Of a stretch of 64,000 nt of DNA, positions 33,594 to 44,422 are shown in pieces. Each line of letters opens with the position of its first letter. Position 1 is the stretch's first letter. The stretch is from Orientallactaga sibirica (taxonomy: Eukaryota > Chordata > Mammalia > Rodentia > Dipodidae). The stretch covers positions 5,482,001-5,546,000 of the forward strand of contig JAEOAD010000982.1 of assembly GCA_036365145.1 (NCBI GenBank). The letters are read 5' to 3'. The translations under genes and the position numbers were made by a program. Under the pieces are notes generated by a model, which made no database searches, had not been told where the DNA came from, and saw only the letters and a list, made by a program, of their open reading frames with translations.

Positions 33594-34249
33594 GTAATCG
33601 AAATCCAAGAAATTTTCACCTGTTATTTCCAATAACATCAATGCTATTCCTGCCACTTTAATACACACTTGCTGCAAAAGGGAAGATGGTAAAAGAATGA
33701 AAACCACTTCTTAACAATTACTTGTAGTAGATTCTTCCAAGTAAAGTCTCCAAGTGGGAATTCGCTGGAAACAAAACCACTTAACACTTATATTAATGGC
33801 ATTTAGTGTGTCAAAACTAAATGGGAGTTTGGGGAGGTTTGCAAGTTTTATTGTATACAAAACATTACCCAACTATATTTTTGTAATAAAAAAGTTCTCT
33901 TGGGATTCTTTTAAACAAGAAAACATTAGATTTTAATGCACATCATAAATATAAGCAATACAGTCTCCTTAAATGAATAATATTTTACTTTGTTAACTCT
34001 TTATTAACCTTAAGCAGCTTATCTATAATTGAACCCCAAAACAGTGATTGAGTATTACAAAGTATGATGCTAAATGTCACAGATAAAAAAACTAAAATAG
34101 CACCCCTGTTGACTAAGGACTAATGATGGGGGAAAATACAAAGGCAATGAATTAACGTGAAATATGATAGATATTACACACAGAAGTACAAGAAAATGAT
34201 ACTATTGTTTAGTTTAGTTTTGTTTCTTGTTTTTTTGGTGGTTTAGTTG
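33594..34249. other. No confident feature; weak old L1 similarity
   Basis: 'aagtctccaagtgggaattc' and nearby text weakly resemble an antisense L1 ORF2 region, but I cannot support it. Confidence 0.3.
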
Positions 34250-34254
34250 GTTGG

Positions 34255-34390
34255 TTGTGAATAGACCTGGGTCTCACTCTGTACCCTAGGCTATCCTAGA
34301 ACTCGTTACGTAGCCCAGAATGGACTCATGGTATTGCTCCTTCTTCAGCATTCCAACTGTTACAATTAGAGGCATGAATCATCACAGCAA
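34255..34390 (-). mobile_element. Diverged B1-like SINE, antisense
   Basis: 'acctgggtctcactctgtac' and 'ggcatgaatcatcacagc' follow the reversed B1 layout. Lies head to tail with the next one. Confidence 0.6.
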
Positions 34391-34406
34391 TCTTTTATTC
34401 ACTTTT

Positions 34407-34546
34407 TTTTAGGTAGGGTCTCAATCTAGCCAAAGTTGACCTAGAACTCACTCTCTAGTTCCAGGCTGGCCTCGAACTCACAGCAATCCTCCTACCTATG
34501 CTTTCTGAACGCTGGAACTAAAGGTGTGCACCACCACACCCAGTTC
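34407..34546 (-). mobile_element. B1 SINE, antisense
   Basis: 'aggtagggtctcaatctagc' through 'gtgcaccaccacacccag', well-kept reversed B1. Confidence 0.88.
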
Positions 34547-34780
34547 ACTCCCAGATTTTGATTTGGTTTTGACTAAAGAAGATATCACAGAGAAAAGGAA
34601 ACACAAAGTGATATAAAGAAAGACTTTCCATGTGTTTTAGTGGAAAGCATAGAGGCCCATATCCACCAAATGTCTGTGTACATTTCTTTCTGATTTATTT
34701 TAACATTAGGTTACCATCAATGATTTATTAACTTTCTATCTAAAATATTGCTCCTCAATGCTCTCTAAAGACACTAGCAC

Positions 34781-35023
34781 AGGACTGGAGAGATGGCATA
34801 GCAGTTAAGGCACTTGCCTGCAAAGCATAAGAACTCATTTTTGAATCTCCAGGTCCCACATAAGCCAGATGCACAGTGATGCATGTGCACAATGTCGCAC
34901 ATGTGCCCAAGGGGGAGCAAGCATCTGGAGTTCATTTGCAGTGGCTGAAGGCCCTGATAGTCTATTCTCTCTCTCTCTCTCTCCCACTTTCTCTCTCTCT
35001 TTCTCAAATAAATAAATAATAAA
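34781..35023 (+). mobile_element. B2-like SINE, intermediate body
   Basis: Flanked by 'acactagca' (34771-34779 and 35024-35032). Carries both the 'gatgcacagtgatgcatg' segment and the short-subtype end. Confidence 0.92.
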
Positions 35024-35099
35024 ACACTAGCATATAGATTCCTGAGCTGAAATACATAACTAATGTAGATAAATTATATACACTGCTATATAGATGATA

Positions 35100-35945
35100 A
35101 ATACCTAGGTGATGACAGGCCAAGCAAGATATGCCCACTGGTGCAATAGTGACATGAATGTTATGGTAGTAACTAACCACTTTCTGATTTGATTGGAGGC
35201 CCACTTCACAGAAGAGAATTTATGGCTGGTAGTATAAACCTGGCCAAAAGCCTGTGGCTAGGGACATAGGCCCTGGAAGAACCTACTACTGTAGTTATGA
35301 TAAATAGATAGCATGTCAAACTGCCTTCTAAATATCTGTATTTGTCCTTAAAGATTAGTACTGCTTGAAGCTTCAATCATAGAAGCTTCTTACTACAATG
35401 AGTAGTGGCTAATACAGAAATGCATAGCTGGCAAAATTGCTGAGAAAACTTTACTGTGTGCTCAGCCTCATACAGGACATCTAAACCACCTCCTCCAAGA
35501 CTCAGGGAACCCTGCAGAAGATGGAGCTGAAAGAATGTAAGAGGAGGAGAATGGGAAATAGGGCTGTGAAATGCTATCTTCTGAGTATGACATGGCCATT
35601 ACATTCATGAATTCACAGAAGCTGTGGCATACTAAGACCGAACTTTCCAATGCTTTACTATCAATGGGAGAAGGATAGCTGAGATCCCACACCTCCTGAA
35701 GTAGCCTAATGGCACCTAATGGTGGCTGTGAGCCAGGGAGTCAGGTTCATCAGCCAGTGTAACCAGTGATAAGTTGCCCTTTCCACAGCAAATAACTTTC
35801 CACCCACTATCATGCAAGCAACCCCAATTTAATTCAATGGGTTAAAAAAACGAGAAAATGAGAAAATAAGATGGGGATTAATTGGGAAGCAGAGGGTATT
35901 AATGGGAGGGGTGGAGATAAGAGAGGGTATTTGGGGGAATAAGAT
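35100..35945 (+). mobile_element. L1 3' end, second copy
   Basis: Parallel to the copy at 16960-18175: 'atgcatagctggcaaaattg', 'agactcagggaaccctgcag', 'gagatcccacacctcctga', 'atgcaagcaaccccaattt'. It continues at 36080 after a small SINE. Confidence 0.78.
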
Positions 35946-35955
35946 CAAAACACAT

Positions 35956-36079
35956 CTCTTCCTGGAGTTCGTTTTCAATGACTAGAGGCCCTGGTATGAC
36001 CAGTCTCTCTCCCTCCCTATCTCTCTTCTGTCTGTCTGTCTCTGCATGAAAAGAAGTATTTTTTTTTAAAGTTAAAAAG
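35956..36079 (+). mobile_element. 5'-truncated B2-like SINE
   Basis: Only the body and tail ('cctggagttcgttttcaatg'), flanked by 'caaaacacat' and 'caaaatacat'. Inserted in the L1 terminus. Confidence 0.85.
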
Positions 36080-36145
36080 CAAAATACATTATATACATGT
36101 GTAAAAAGGTCAAAATGGAAAAATAACCATTTAAAAAAATACACA
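36080..36145 (+). mobile_element. L1 3' terminus
   Basis: 'aaaatacattatatacatgt' and a following A-rich tail complete the L1 of 35100-35945. Confidence 0.65.
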
Positions 36146-36251
36146 ACAGAGAGAGTGCTTAAACTTATCCTACTCAGAACCCCATTTTGCCCAAGAAATT
36201 TTTACGTGATTCCAGGCATATAGGTATATAAAATAGATATACTAATCAAAC

Positions 36252-36357
36252 ATTTAGTGATAAATCAAAAGGATTTTTAAATTTTTATTTATTTATTTGC
36301 GATAGAGACAGAGAGACAGAAAAAAGAGATATTTAGTGATAAATCAAAAGGATTTTT
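36252..36357 (+). repeat. 27-bp duplication framing a partial SINE tail
   Basis: The stretch from 'atttagtgataaatcaaa' through 'ggattttt' occurs at 36252-36278 and again at 36331-36357. Between them is a short A/T and GA tract resembling a B2-like SINE tail. Confidence 0.9.
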
Positions 36358-36582
36358 TAATTTTTTAATTTTAATTTTATTTATTTGAGATAGGGACAGA
36401 GAGACAGAGAAAGAAAGAGAGAGAGAGAGAATGAGCGTGCCAGCCCCTCCAGCCACTGCAAACAAACTCCAGGCGCATGTGCCACCTTGTGCATCTGGCT
36501 TACATGGGTCCTGCGGAATTGAACCTGGGTCCTTTGGCTTTGCAGGCAAGCGCCTTAACCACTAAGCCATCTCTCCAGCCCC
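36358..36582 (-). mobile_element. B2-like SINE, antisense, inside the hAT fossil
   Basis: Tail TTTATTTGAGATAGG, GA tract, then 'accactaagccatctctcc'. A partial A-rich echo follows. Confidence 0.92.
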
Positions 36583-36612
36583 AAAAGGATATTTTTAAAT
36601 GATGCTTTAGTA

Positions 36613-36840
36613 TCATAACATTTCACTATTTACTAACAATGAAAATTTTGTTTGCTTATTTTTGCAATTAAATCTTGGCTGAATGTTTGATAATGCAAAA
36701 TATAGAGCATCTTCAATGCTTTTCAGACTTGATTGATATATCAGCTTTATACTTGTCAGTGCTGAGAATACTGATTCACATAAATATGTAGTACAAAATG
36801 ATAGAAATATGTTTAGGTCCATTTCAGAAATTGCTCAAAA
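36613..36840 (-). pseudogene. hAT transposase C-terminal dimerisation domain remnant
   Basis: The minus strand reads about 72 codons without a stop before TAA-type ends, with the pattern TTYLCES-x-FSALTSIK near residues 11-25 and a later ALSNIQPR near residues 42-49. This spacing (CES..FS, then LK-like, then ALS-x-I-x-P) is the conserved hAT dimerisation region seen in transposases and domesticated ZBED-type genes. The zinc-finger and catalytic DDE parts are not present nearby, so it is a decayed transposase. Domestication is not supported: no exon structure, no full frame. Confidence 0.72.
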
Positions 36841-37080
36841 TTCTGTCCTAACCCTAAGAAAAAATTTATTGAGCAATTATTTTTACAAAACTTCAGGCAA
36901 CAACTCAAATAGCAATCTTTAAAATCAAACATTTTAACACAATACAATCCAAAGAAATACTAATTTTCTACTTACCCGATAAGAAATATTGGCAGAGGAA
37001 ATTAGAAGTCTCTGTTTTCAATAACTAAGTCATTATGTTTCTACAAGAGCAGAAATAAAACGTGTGTACAGTAAAAACAA

Positions 37081-37232
37081 TGGGCTAGAGAGATGGCTTA
37101 GTGGTTAAGGCACTTTCCTGTGAAGCATAAGGACCTAAGTTTGATTCCCAGGACCCACGTAAGCATAATGCACAAGGTGGCACATGCATCTGGAGTTAGT
37201 TAGTTTGCAGTGGCTAGAGACCCTGGTGTGCC

Positions 37233-37273
<41 letters not shown>

Positions 37274-37303
37274 GTCTCTCAAATAAATGAATTTTTAAGA
37301 AAA
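37081..37303 (+). mobile_element. B2-like SINE inside the hAT fossil
   Basis: Starts 'gggctagagagatggctta', B-box-like 'gtttgattccc', 34-nt CT tract and an AAAT tail. Confidence 0.93.
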
Positions 37304-37600
37304 GCCTTTCATACCATGCAATATTCTTGAATCTGAGCCAAAGTGTTTCAGGCAGCATTTGTTGGCATGGCATTGTGTAGTGGGATAGAATTTATCACAC
37401 AAATGCACATATTGTTGGAGTAATGCAACACAAGTGAACACTGCCAACAACACTTTGGATTTATCACACATTTGATTTTCAATTCATTTTTGGTCACTGC
37501 AAGTTCAGAAACCTTTTAATGTTGCCAAATTTTTCACAACCCCCACATTATGCTATATAACCGATGGTGTCACAACGTACAGGTTAAGAAGCAGGGTATT

Positions 37601-37835
37601 GGGCTGAAAGTATGGCTCAGCAGGTAAGGGTGCTTTCTTGCAAGGCCTAACAGTTTGGATTCGATTCCTCAGTACCAACCTAAAGCCAGGTGCACAGCGT
37701 GGTGCATGTGTCTAGAGCCGTTTGCAGTGGTGGGAGGCCCTGTAGTGTCTATTTCTCTCTTTCTCCCCCCTTCCTCTCTCTCTCTCCTCCGCTCCTCTCT
37801 CTGCTTGCAAATAAATAATAAATTTAAATTTAAAA
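37601..37835 (+). mobile_element. B2-like SINE inserted at the hAT right end
   Basis: Flanked by 'aagaagcagggtatt' (37586-37600) and 'aagaagctgtgtatt' (37836-37850), so it landed in the terminal sequence of the hAT element. Confidence 0.92.
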
Positions 37836-37850
37836 AAGAAGCTGTGTATT

Positions 37851-38059
37851 AGAATGATTTTTGAAAAGTCATTTTTTGATTTGAGAAATGTGCATAGCAG
37901 CTACAGGAAAAAAGAAAGTAGCACCAGTATGTGACCTAGTAACAGTAAGGCTGCTGATGCATCTCTAACAGATTTCAATTCTGACTCCCTATACAAAGAC
38001 CAAGTCATACTTCTAGCCATCCTAAAGAACCAAATATACTCAAGACTTCTAAAAAAAAG
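37851..38059. other. No recognised feature
   Basis: Short spacer; no repeat named. Confidence 0.4.
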
Positions 38060-38245
38060 TGGCAAAGGTATTTGCTTGCAAAGCCTAAGGACCCAGGTTC
38101 GATTCCCCAGTACCCACATAAGCCAGATACACAAGGTGCCATATGTGTCTGGAATTTGTTTGCAGTGACTCAAGGACCTGCCATGCTCACTCGCTCTCTC
38201 TCTCTCTCTCTCAACTAAATAAAATTAAGTTAAAATTAAAAAGTG
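38060..38245 (+). mobile_element. B2-like SINE lacking its head
   Basis: Begins in the middle of the tRNA-like part at 'tttgcttgcaaagcctaagg', with 'ggttcgattccccag' and a CT tract. Confidence 0.88.
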
Positions 38246-38288
38246 GAAATAATCAAATTCACTCATTAATCAATATTTAAGAAACAGA

Positions 38289-38423
38289 GCTGTGCATGGT
38301 GGCGCACACCTTAAATCCCATCACTTGGGAGGCAGAGGTAGGAGAATCACCATGAGTTTGAGGCCACTCTGAGACTACATAGTGAATTCCAGGTCAGCCT
38401 GGGCTAGAGCAAAACCCTACCTC
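38289..38423 (+). mobile_element. B1 SINE
   Basis: 'gctgtgcatggtggcgcac' to 'gcaaaaccctacctc'. Its A-rich tail has grown into the following purine tract. Confidence 0.92.
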
Positions 38424-38490
38424 AAAAAAAGGAAGGAAAAAAGGAAGGGGAGGGGGGGGGGAGGGGAGGGGAGGGAAAGAAAGAAAGAAA

Positions 38491-38521
<31 letters not shown>

Positions 38522-38567
38522 GGAAAGGAAGAAAGAAGGAAGGAAAGGAAGAAAGAAAAGAAAGGAA

Positions 38568-38625
<58 letters not shown>

Positions 38626-38634
38626 AAAGAGAAA
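38424..38634 (+). repeat. 211-nt pure polypurine tract
   Basis: Every base from 38424 to 38634 is A or G: A run, GGAAGG units, a GGGG stretch, then long (GAAA)n with GGAA interruptions. It grows from the B1 tail. Mirror-symmetric homopurine sequence of this kind can form triplex (H-DNA). Confidence 0.97.
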
Positions 38635-38744
38635 CAGGTGAATGAAATTGTTTGGTGGCTGATTGTAAAGTATGTGAACAGAATATCTGAACATTTAATG
38701 CTAAATAATAACTATTAGATGTTTATACCTATTATACTAGAATT

Positions 38745-38937
38745 TATTTTTTCTTATTTCTTTATTTATTTAGAAATAGAATGGGCACTCCATGGCCTCT
38801 TGCCACTGTAAAAAAAAAATTCCAAACATATGTGCCACTTTGTGCATCTGGCTTTACAGAGTTACTGGGGAATCAAATCCAGGCCATCAGGCTTTTCAAG
38901 AAATTGCCTTTAACTACTGATCCATCTCTACAGCCAG
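38745..38937 (-). mobile_element. B2-like SINE, antisense, diverged
   Basis: TTATTTATTTAG tail, 'cactccatggcctcttgccac' and end 'ccatctctacagcc'. Confidence 0.82.
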
Positions 38938-39569
38938 CCCTTTCTTTTTCATTATTTCTCTCCTCCTTGCTTGCTCCTTTCTCTTTTTTTTGTAGAAGTA
39001 TCAAAGACTGAAAAAGGAGACATGTACTCATAGATCATTTTTACAGCTCATTAATAATATATTAGGACACCGCACGGCTTTTGGACAGAGAAACACAAAG
39101 CTAATAATTTATGACTCAAGGCTTTCTTTAAATTGAAAGGATACCATCATTGTGAGAAGCTCTTTCCAAGAGCACATTCTTTCAAACATGTATCTAGCCA
39201 AAAACAACTTGAGGCACTGAACCATGTCTCAGAAACTCTTATGAGTGTCAGTGGCCACAAGCTTGGACCTGGTCTCTACCAAAACTATTGTATCAAATAG
39301 CTATGGCCACATAAAGAACCTTTCCCATCTCAGCATCTTAAAATGGTGATTTGCTTCGTTTGTCATTTCATGATTCTGAGGACTGACTGAGCCATTCTAT
39401 GGTCCTCCCTGTTCTCACTCATGGTCATAGGCTGCTCTTAACTAACCTCACTCAAGCTTCTGGGACGTTCACCAAGGCCCATTGCACTTATCAGAGGAAA
39501 ATACCCCAGTTTTCAAGAACTGCAGAGCTGGACCCTACTTCTGAATGATTGATACACAAAGAATTAAAG
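38938..39569. other. No recognised feature
   Basis: No repeat recognised by eye. Confidence 0.4.
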
Positions 39570-40074
39570 GCTGCTTTTGTATTTTATTGACAATTTTTCA
39601 CACATGTGTATGATGTGTCTTGGTCATACTCACCTCCCATCGCTTCTCTTTACCTCCCCCTCTCAATGATCCCCTTCTTCCCCAGCAAGTTTATATTCTC
39701 CTTTAATGTCTTTTGAGTTTGTTGTCCCACCAAGTTTAATTAAGGCTGCTTCACTGTAGAAAAGCTATCCCACTATCCCAGAAACCATTAACTGCTAATA
39801 TCTCCTTGGGGAGGGTTGGGGGCCTCATGCCTGCCCCATCATCCATGATGGAATGTTGAAAGGTCCAATATTGTGCCAATTTTGTTCAGGTAACAACAGC
39901 TACTGTGAGATCATGAAAACAGTAACATGCCATGACTAGAAGACAGCATTCCACAGCAACTCCCCTCCATCCTATGACTTTTACATTCTTTCAGCCTCCT
40001 CTTCTGCAATGTTCCCTGAGCCTTGGACAGGAATGATTTGGATTTCCGATTTATTGCTGAGCACTCAACAGTGA
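39570..40074 (-). mobile_element. L1 3' end fragment, antisense
   Basis: 'cacatgtgtatgatgtgtc', 'ttaaggctgcttcactgta', 'tcctcttctgcaatgttccc' and 'gaatgatttggatttccga' are reversed versions of the L1 3'-end layout also seen at 42080 and 54095. Confidence 0.6.
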
Positions 40075-41050
40075 TTTATTCTCAGCATCCAAGGTTGTTT
40101 TTAATCCACTTCTAGAATTTGAAAATCCCTCATGCCTTTTCTCAGCCCTGTTCAGACTGTACAAAAACTACTCAATAGGCTAAGGATTTCCTTGTCAGGT
40201 TCTAAGGAAACTGGAATTTTCTCAAGCAATTTTTCCCTAATTAAAAACCATGAAGGAAATCACATCCAACAGACTATATCGTAAATATAGTTTTATGTTT
40301 TTTACAATTTTACAATTGTAAAAACTGAAGAAAATGTCTAAAAGACAGTTAGTTGGAATAGGGACCCCAGTAATGGCAATGCTATAGATTTTAATATTTA
40401 CAGAATCATCATTTGTAAAAGTTTCATGTTTACCAGTTTCAAAATTAACTAGTATACTTGTTTGGAGGTGCTGGGGATTAAACCCAGGGAATAACATATG
40501 CTAAAAGTCAACTATGTATAAATGAAGGCAACAAGATCTTCAGTAGTCTCTTTAATATCATGCATTAATCCCCAAGTAGTAAGAAATAGGCTGCATACTG
40601 CTGGTTTATTTCTTCCTCTATTTATGAGAAAGGATGCTGATAATGACCCATTATAATCTCCATATTGATAAATACCCAGTTTAGGATTTTATTGATAATT
40701 AATGTAATAGCAGATGTAAATTTCACCAGTTTATGACACATGATCAATAATAAATAATATTTAATATAATAATTATCACTGAGTTTTTCTTTTAAGTGTG
40801 AGTAGTTTTATATTTACTTGCAAAAATAAGATAATACATCTTTGCTTTTCTATAATATAAGAAAAAAGATGGAAGTAAGTATAGAGAGAGAGAGAGAGAA
40901 ACAATGTGAGCTGCTTTAAGCAAAGCTTTCTGAGTGGGGAGACAGGCTGCTGCACATTTGACACTTGTCTTGTACTAGGGAGCATTGTATGCAGTTTATA
41001 GATACTAAAATATTAGATTCTCTCAATGAACTTTAAATTTGGGTACTTTA
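40075..41050. other. No recognised feature except a small ID fragment
   Basis: AT-rich. A reversed ID-like piece ('gtgctggggattaaacccag') lies at about 40455-40505. Confidence 0.4.
40455..40505 (-). mobile_element. ID-like SINE fragment, antisense
   Basis: 'ggtgctggggattaaaccca' resembles the reversed ID B-box area. Very short. Confidence 0.5.
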
Positions 41051-41342
41051 GGGACTAGTGAGATAGCTTAGTCAGTAAAGTCTGCACCTTGCAAGCATGG
41101 GGATATGAGTTTGATCACCAATACTTATGTAAAAAGGGTGGTTGTGGTGATACGTACCTGTAATCCTAGCACTATGAAGGTGGATATAGGGGATCCATGA
41201 AGCTCACTGGTCAACTACTCTAGGTTGAGGTTCAGCAAGACACTCTGCCTCAAAAAAGGACAGAATACCTGAGGCTGATACCTGAAGTTGTTCTCAGGCC
41301 TTTACACACACGCATGCACACACATACACACACGTATAAAAA
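41051..41342 (+). mobile_element. B4-like SINE
   Basis: 'gggactagtgagatagctta' head, B1-like middle, ends 'cgcatgcacacacatacac'. Confidence 0.82.
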
Positions 41343-41344
41343 TA

Positions 41345-41510
41345 TGTCCGAACTGTCATTATCTACATTATATAGATGGAGACATTGAGTATAGGAAAGG
41401 TCTGAATTATTAACTGGAAGACCTGTGAGTCAAGCTCAGCTGATTCTTCCTTTAGAATCAATGCTCTGACCTCTCCTGTCTGCCACTTGACAAGCTGGTT
41501 GACAATTTCT
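41345..41510 (-). mobile_element. MIR SINE fragment, antisense
   Basis: 'tatatagatggagacattga' and 'tagaatcaatgctctgacct' are the reversed MIR features (cf. reverse of the MIR core and head). Ancient. Confidence 0.5.
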
Positions 41511-42079
41511 CCTTCAAGACACAGCATGTCCCCACAGTTAGTCATATGTGTCCTCTGTTAAATTAAAATATATGGAGAACGAGTGTCCAACAAAATCCTC
41601 CAGGTGACTTAGTCAAAACTAGCCTAAATACCAAAGATTAAGAGATGCAAACCAATTATAAACAGTGATTACAAGCCACTCTGAGTCATTGCTGTGAATG
41701 TGCAATTAGCTCATTGCAAAATGTGCTGCTTCAGAACTCTTGAAGGGTTGCAAATAAAGGAAAATGAGGGTTAAAGATTTACATGTTCAAATGCCATGTT
41801 CTCAAATTCTAATTTTGTCAAAGACAGTGAGTATTGTATGATTGCCCAATTCTTGCTTCTGAACCTGAACTAGTTAGTGACAAGGCACAGTTCCCTGAGA
41901 AAAAGTTTCCTCTCATGTAATATAAGAACAAAGAGAGTCTCACTTATTGTGAGAATAGAATATTCTTCATAAGAGTTTATTAATGTGTGTCTGTGAGAAA
42001 CTGAGAAACACATTATGAGTCAAGCTTGATTTTGGTCTCACTTAAAATCATAACCTCTATGATTCATTTGAATCATACA
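41511..42079. other. No recognised feature
   Basis: No repeat recognised by eye. Confidence 0.4.
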
Positions 42080-43312
42080 TTTATTTTTCTTTTTTCTTTA
42101 TTATTGCCAACTTCCATAATTATAGACAATAAACCATGATAATTCCCTCCCCCCTTTCCCCTTCACAAATCCACTATCATATCACCTCCCCCTCTCAGTC
42201 TTTCATTTATTTTGATGTCATCATCTTTTCCTCCTATTATGATGGTCTTGTGTAGGTAGTGTCAGGCACTGTGATGTCATGGATATCCAGGCCATTTTGT
42301 GTCTGGAAGAGCACGTTGTAATGAGTCCTACCCTTCCTTTGGCTCTTACATTCTTTCAGCCACCACCTCCACAATGGCCCCTAAGCCTTGTAAGGTGTGA
42401 TAGAGATGTTTCAATGCTGAGCACTTCTCTGTCATTTGTTCTCAGCTCTATGGTGCCTTTTGAATCATCCCATATGAAAAGAGAAGCTTCTCTAACAAAA
42501 GTGAGAGTAGCATTAATATACGGGAATGAGCGATAAGAGAAGTGCTTACTGGGCAGTTTGTTGAGTATAATGTATGCATTTAGCCAGACACCAGTAGGCA
42601 TTAGACCCCTACGGCTCATGACCTTCCCATCATAAGTTTTCAGTACCAGGCATGAATTTCCTCCCATGGAGTGGGCCTTCAGTCAGATTAGAGAGCAGTT
42701 GGTTTTCCCCATAACAGACATGACACTATTGCAACTGTTGGCTCATTTGGCCTGGCTGTCCAAACTTAAGGCTTGGAGTGTCCAGGTTTTTTATCTCCAC
42801 TGATGACTTCTCTCTCTCCCACAGGACTGTGTGAAGTGTAGCTTTTCCAGTTTTCTGTCAGCTTGTTCACAGGGAGGAGGTTTTCAGCTCCAGCAAGATT
42901 TCTTAGAGACCTTACAGCCCAAGCATGTTGAGTCTTCAGCAGTAGGGTCTTACCATGTATTCCTGGTGGGAAACCAACAACCTTGGCAATGGCCTGTAAT
43001 GTTTTGGGGGCACCCAGGACCTCCCTGACCAATAACTCACTGGAAGAAGGTATCCCATCCCTGGCACTGAAATTTTTCTAGTAACATTCCATGGCTTCTT
43101 GGTGCACCATTGTCCAAAAAGTAGGTTTCCATACTGCTTATGCATGCCCTCTTCGATTTTAATTAACCCTCCCTCACCCTTTCTTTACTCAATCTCTTCC
43201 CTTGACCTCACTTAAGCCATTCCACCCCCAGTAATCTGTTCATCTACTTAAATATATACAATACCATCCCCTTAAGTCCCCCCTCTCCTTCTTCCCTTAA
43301 AAATGCCCCCCC
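42080..43312 (-). mobile_element. L1 3' end, antisense
   Basis: About 1.2 kb. Minus strand ends 'tttattgtctataattatg' plus an A-rich tail, typical of rodent L1. 'aagaatgtaagagccaaag' and 'cttccagacacaaaatgg' recur, on the opposite strand, at 45070-45195. The 103-codon antisense frame lies in this non-coding part. Confidence 0.75.
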
Positions 43313-43458
43313 AGCAGGGCATGGTAGTGCATGCCCTTAATCCCAGCACTTGAGAGGCAGAGGTAGGAGGATCACCATGAGTTCAAGGCCACCCTGAGCC
43401 AACATAGTGAATTCCAGGTCAGCCTGGGCTAAGAGTGAGACCCTACCTCAAAAAAAAA
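43313..43458 (+). mobile_element. B1 SINE
   Basis: Starts 'gcagggcatggtagtgcat'. Flanking 'aaaaatgccccc' and 'aaaaaatgtccccc' form the target duplication. Confidence 0.93.
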
Positions 43459-43515
43459 AATGTCCCCCATAGCAAATTGTATTCATTTTTCCATGACATT
43501 AAAAAGCATTGTTGA

Positions 43516-43699
43516 GGGTTGGAGATATTGCTTAGTGGTTAAGGCACTTGCCTGTGAGGCCTAAGGACACAGGTTCAACTCCCCAGAACCCACATAAGCC
43601 AGATGCATAAGGTGACACATGCACACAACATGACACATGCCCACAAGGTGGCACATGCATCTGGAGTCCAATTGTAGTACCTAGAGGCCCTGACATGCC

Positions 43700-43738
<39 letters not shown>

Positions 43739-43778
43739 CTCTCTTTCTTACTCTCTGTCATAAAAATAAATATTTTTT
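43516..43778 (+). mobile_element. B2-like SINE, long body
   Basis: 13-bp duplication (aaagcattgttga / aaagtattgttga) at 43503-43515 and 43779-43791. Contains two tandem 'gacacatgc' segments and a CT tract. Confidence 0.93.
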
Positions 43779-43791
43779 AAAGTATTGTTGA

Positions 43792-44116
43792 ATTCAGCAA
43801 CAAATAGCTCACCTCCTTAGGAAAGAACCTTCAGAAAAGCACTGCAAACAAAGAGCTATATATGTTAAGAGTTCAGTCCACAATCATCAATTCAAACAAT
43901 AGCCAGAAAAGTTTTTGTTCATTATATAATGAAATTTAGAAGTGAAGTGAATTTAGGAATTGAGTAGAATGACTAATGACCTATAACTACATTTCAATGG
44001 TTTGACAAATGGTGTGTGTTTGGTAAGAATCAATTTCTGTTTCCACATCATCTTCCACTTAGTCATATGGCCCAAAGAGTGGAACACACTGCTTGAAACT
44101 TTTCTGTTGTGACCAG
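43792..44116. other. No recognised feature
   Basis: AT-rich spacer. Confidence 0.4.
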
Positions 44117-44322
44117 AGGCTAAGGATGGAGCTCAGTTGATAAAGGGATAGATAAAGGAATAAAGTCTTAGGCGCCATCCTTAGCACAGTATAAATCTGG
44201 TGTGATGGCACATGCCTCTAATCCCAGCACTTGGGTAGTGGAGACTGAAGGATTAGATGTACCCTAGCTACACAGAGAGTTCAAGACCAGTGTGGGCTGC
44301 ATGAGACTTTATCTCAAAAGAA
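44117..44322 (+). mobile_element. B4-like (ID+B1) SINE
   Basis: ID-like head 'ggctaaggatggagctcag' and B1-like 'ctctaatcccagcacttgg'. Confidence 0.75.
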
Positions 44323-44398
44323 AATTCCTTTTCTAAATTTTTCTTTTGTGATCAAATGATTATAACTTTGGGAATGTTTCCCTTTAACCAGTGCCTGC

Positions 44399-44422
44399 AA
44401 AAAAAAAAAAAAAAAAAAAAAA
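44399..44422 (+). repeat. Poly(A) run
   Basis: About 23 consecutive A. No SINE or L1 body was recognised right before it. Confidence 0.95.

Larger units (their letters stand above)
36152..37592 (-). mobile_element. hAT-family DNA transposon fossil
   Basis: Left end 'gtgcttaaacttatccta' followed by 'gcccaagaaatttttacgtg' and a 'taggtatataaaatagatat' tract, and right end 'ccgatggtgtcacaacgta' with 'caggttaagaagcag', agree with the ends of old mammalian hAT elements as I remember them. The minus strand between them encodes a transposase C-terminal fragment (see 36613-36840). Three SINEs have broken it. The element is internally deleted, since a full hAT would be several kilobases. Confidence 0.7.

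Noticed and set aside
33720..33920. Possible antisense L1 ORF2 fragment
   Set aside because: Only scattered similarity; could be chance in AT-rich sequence.
38382..38645. Lysine/arginine-rich open frame
   Set aside because: Translation of the polypurine tract.
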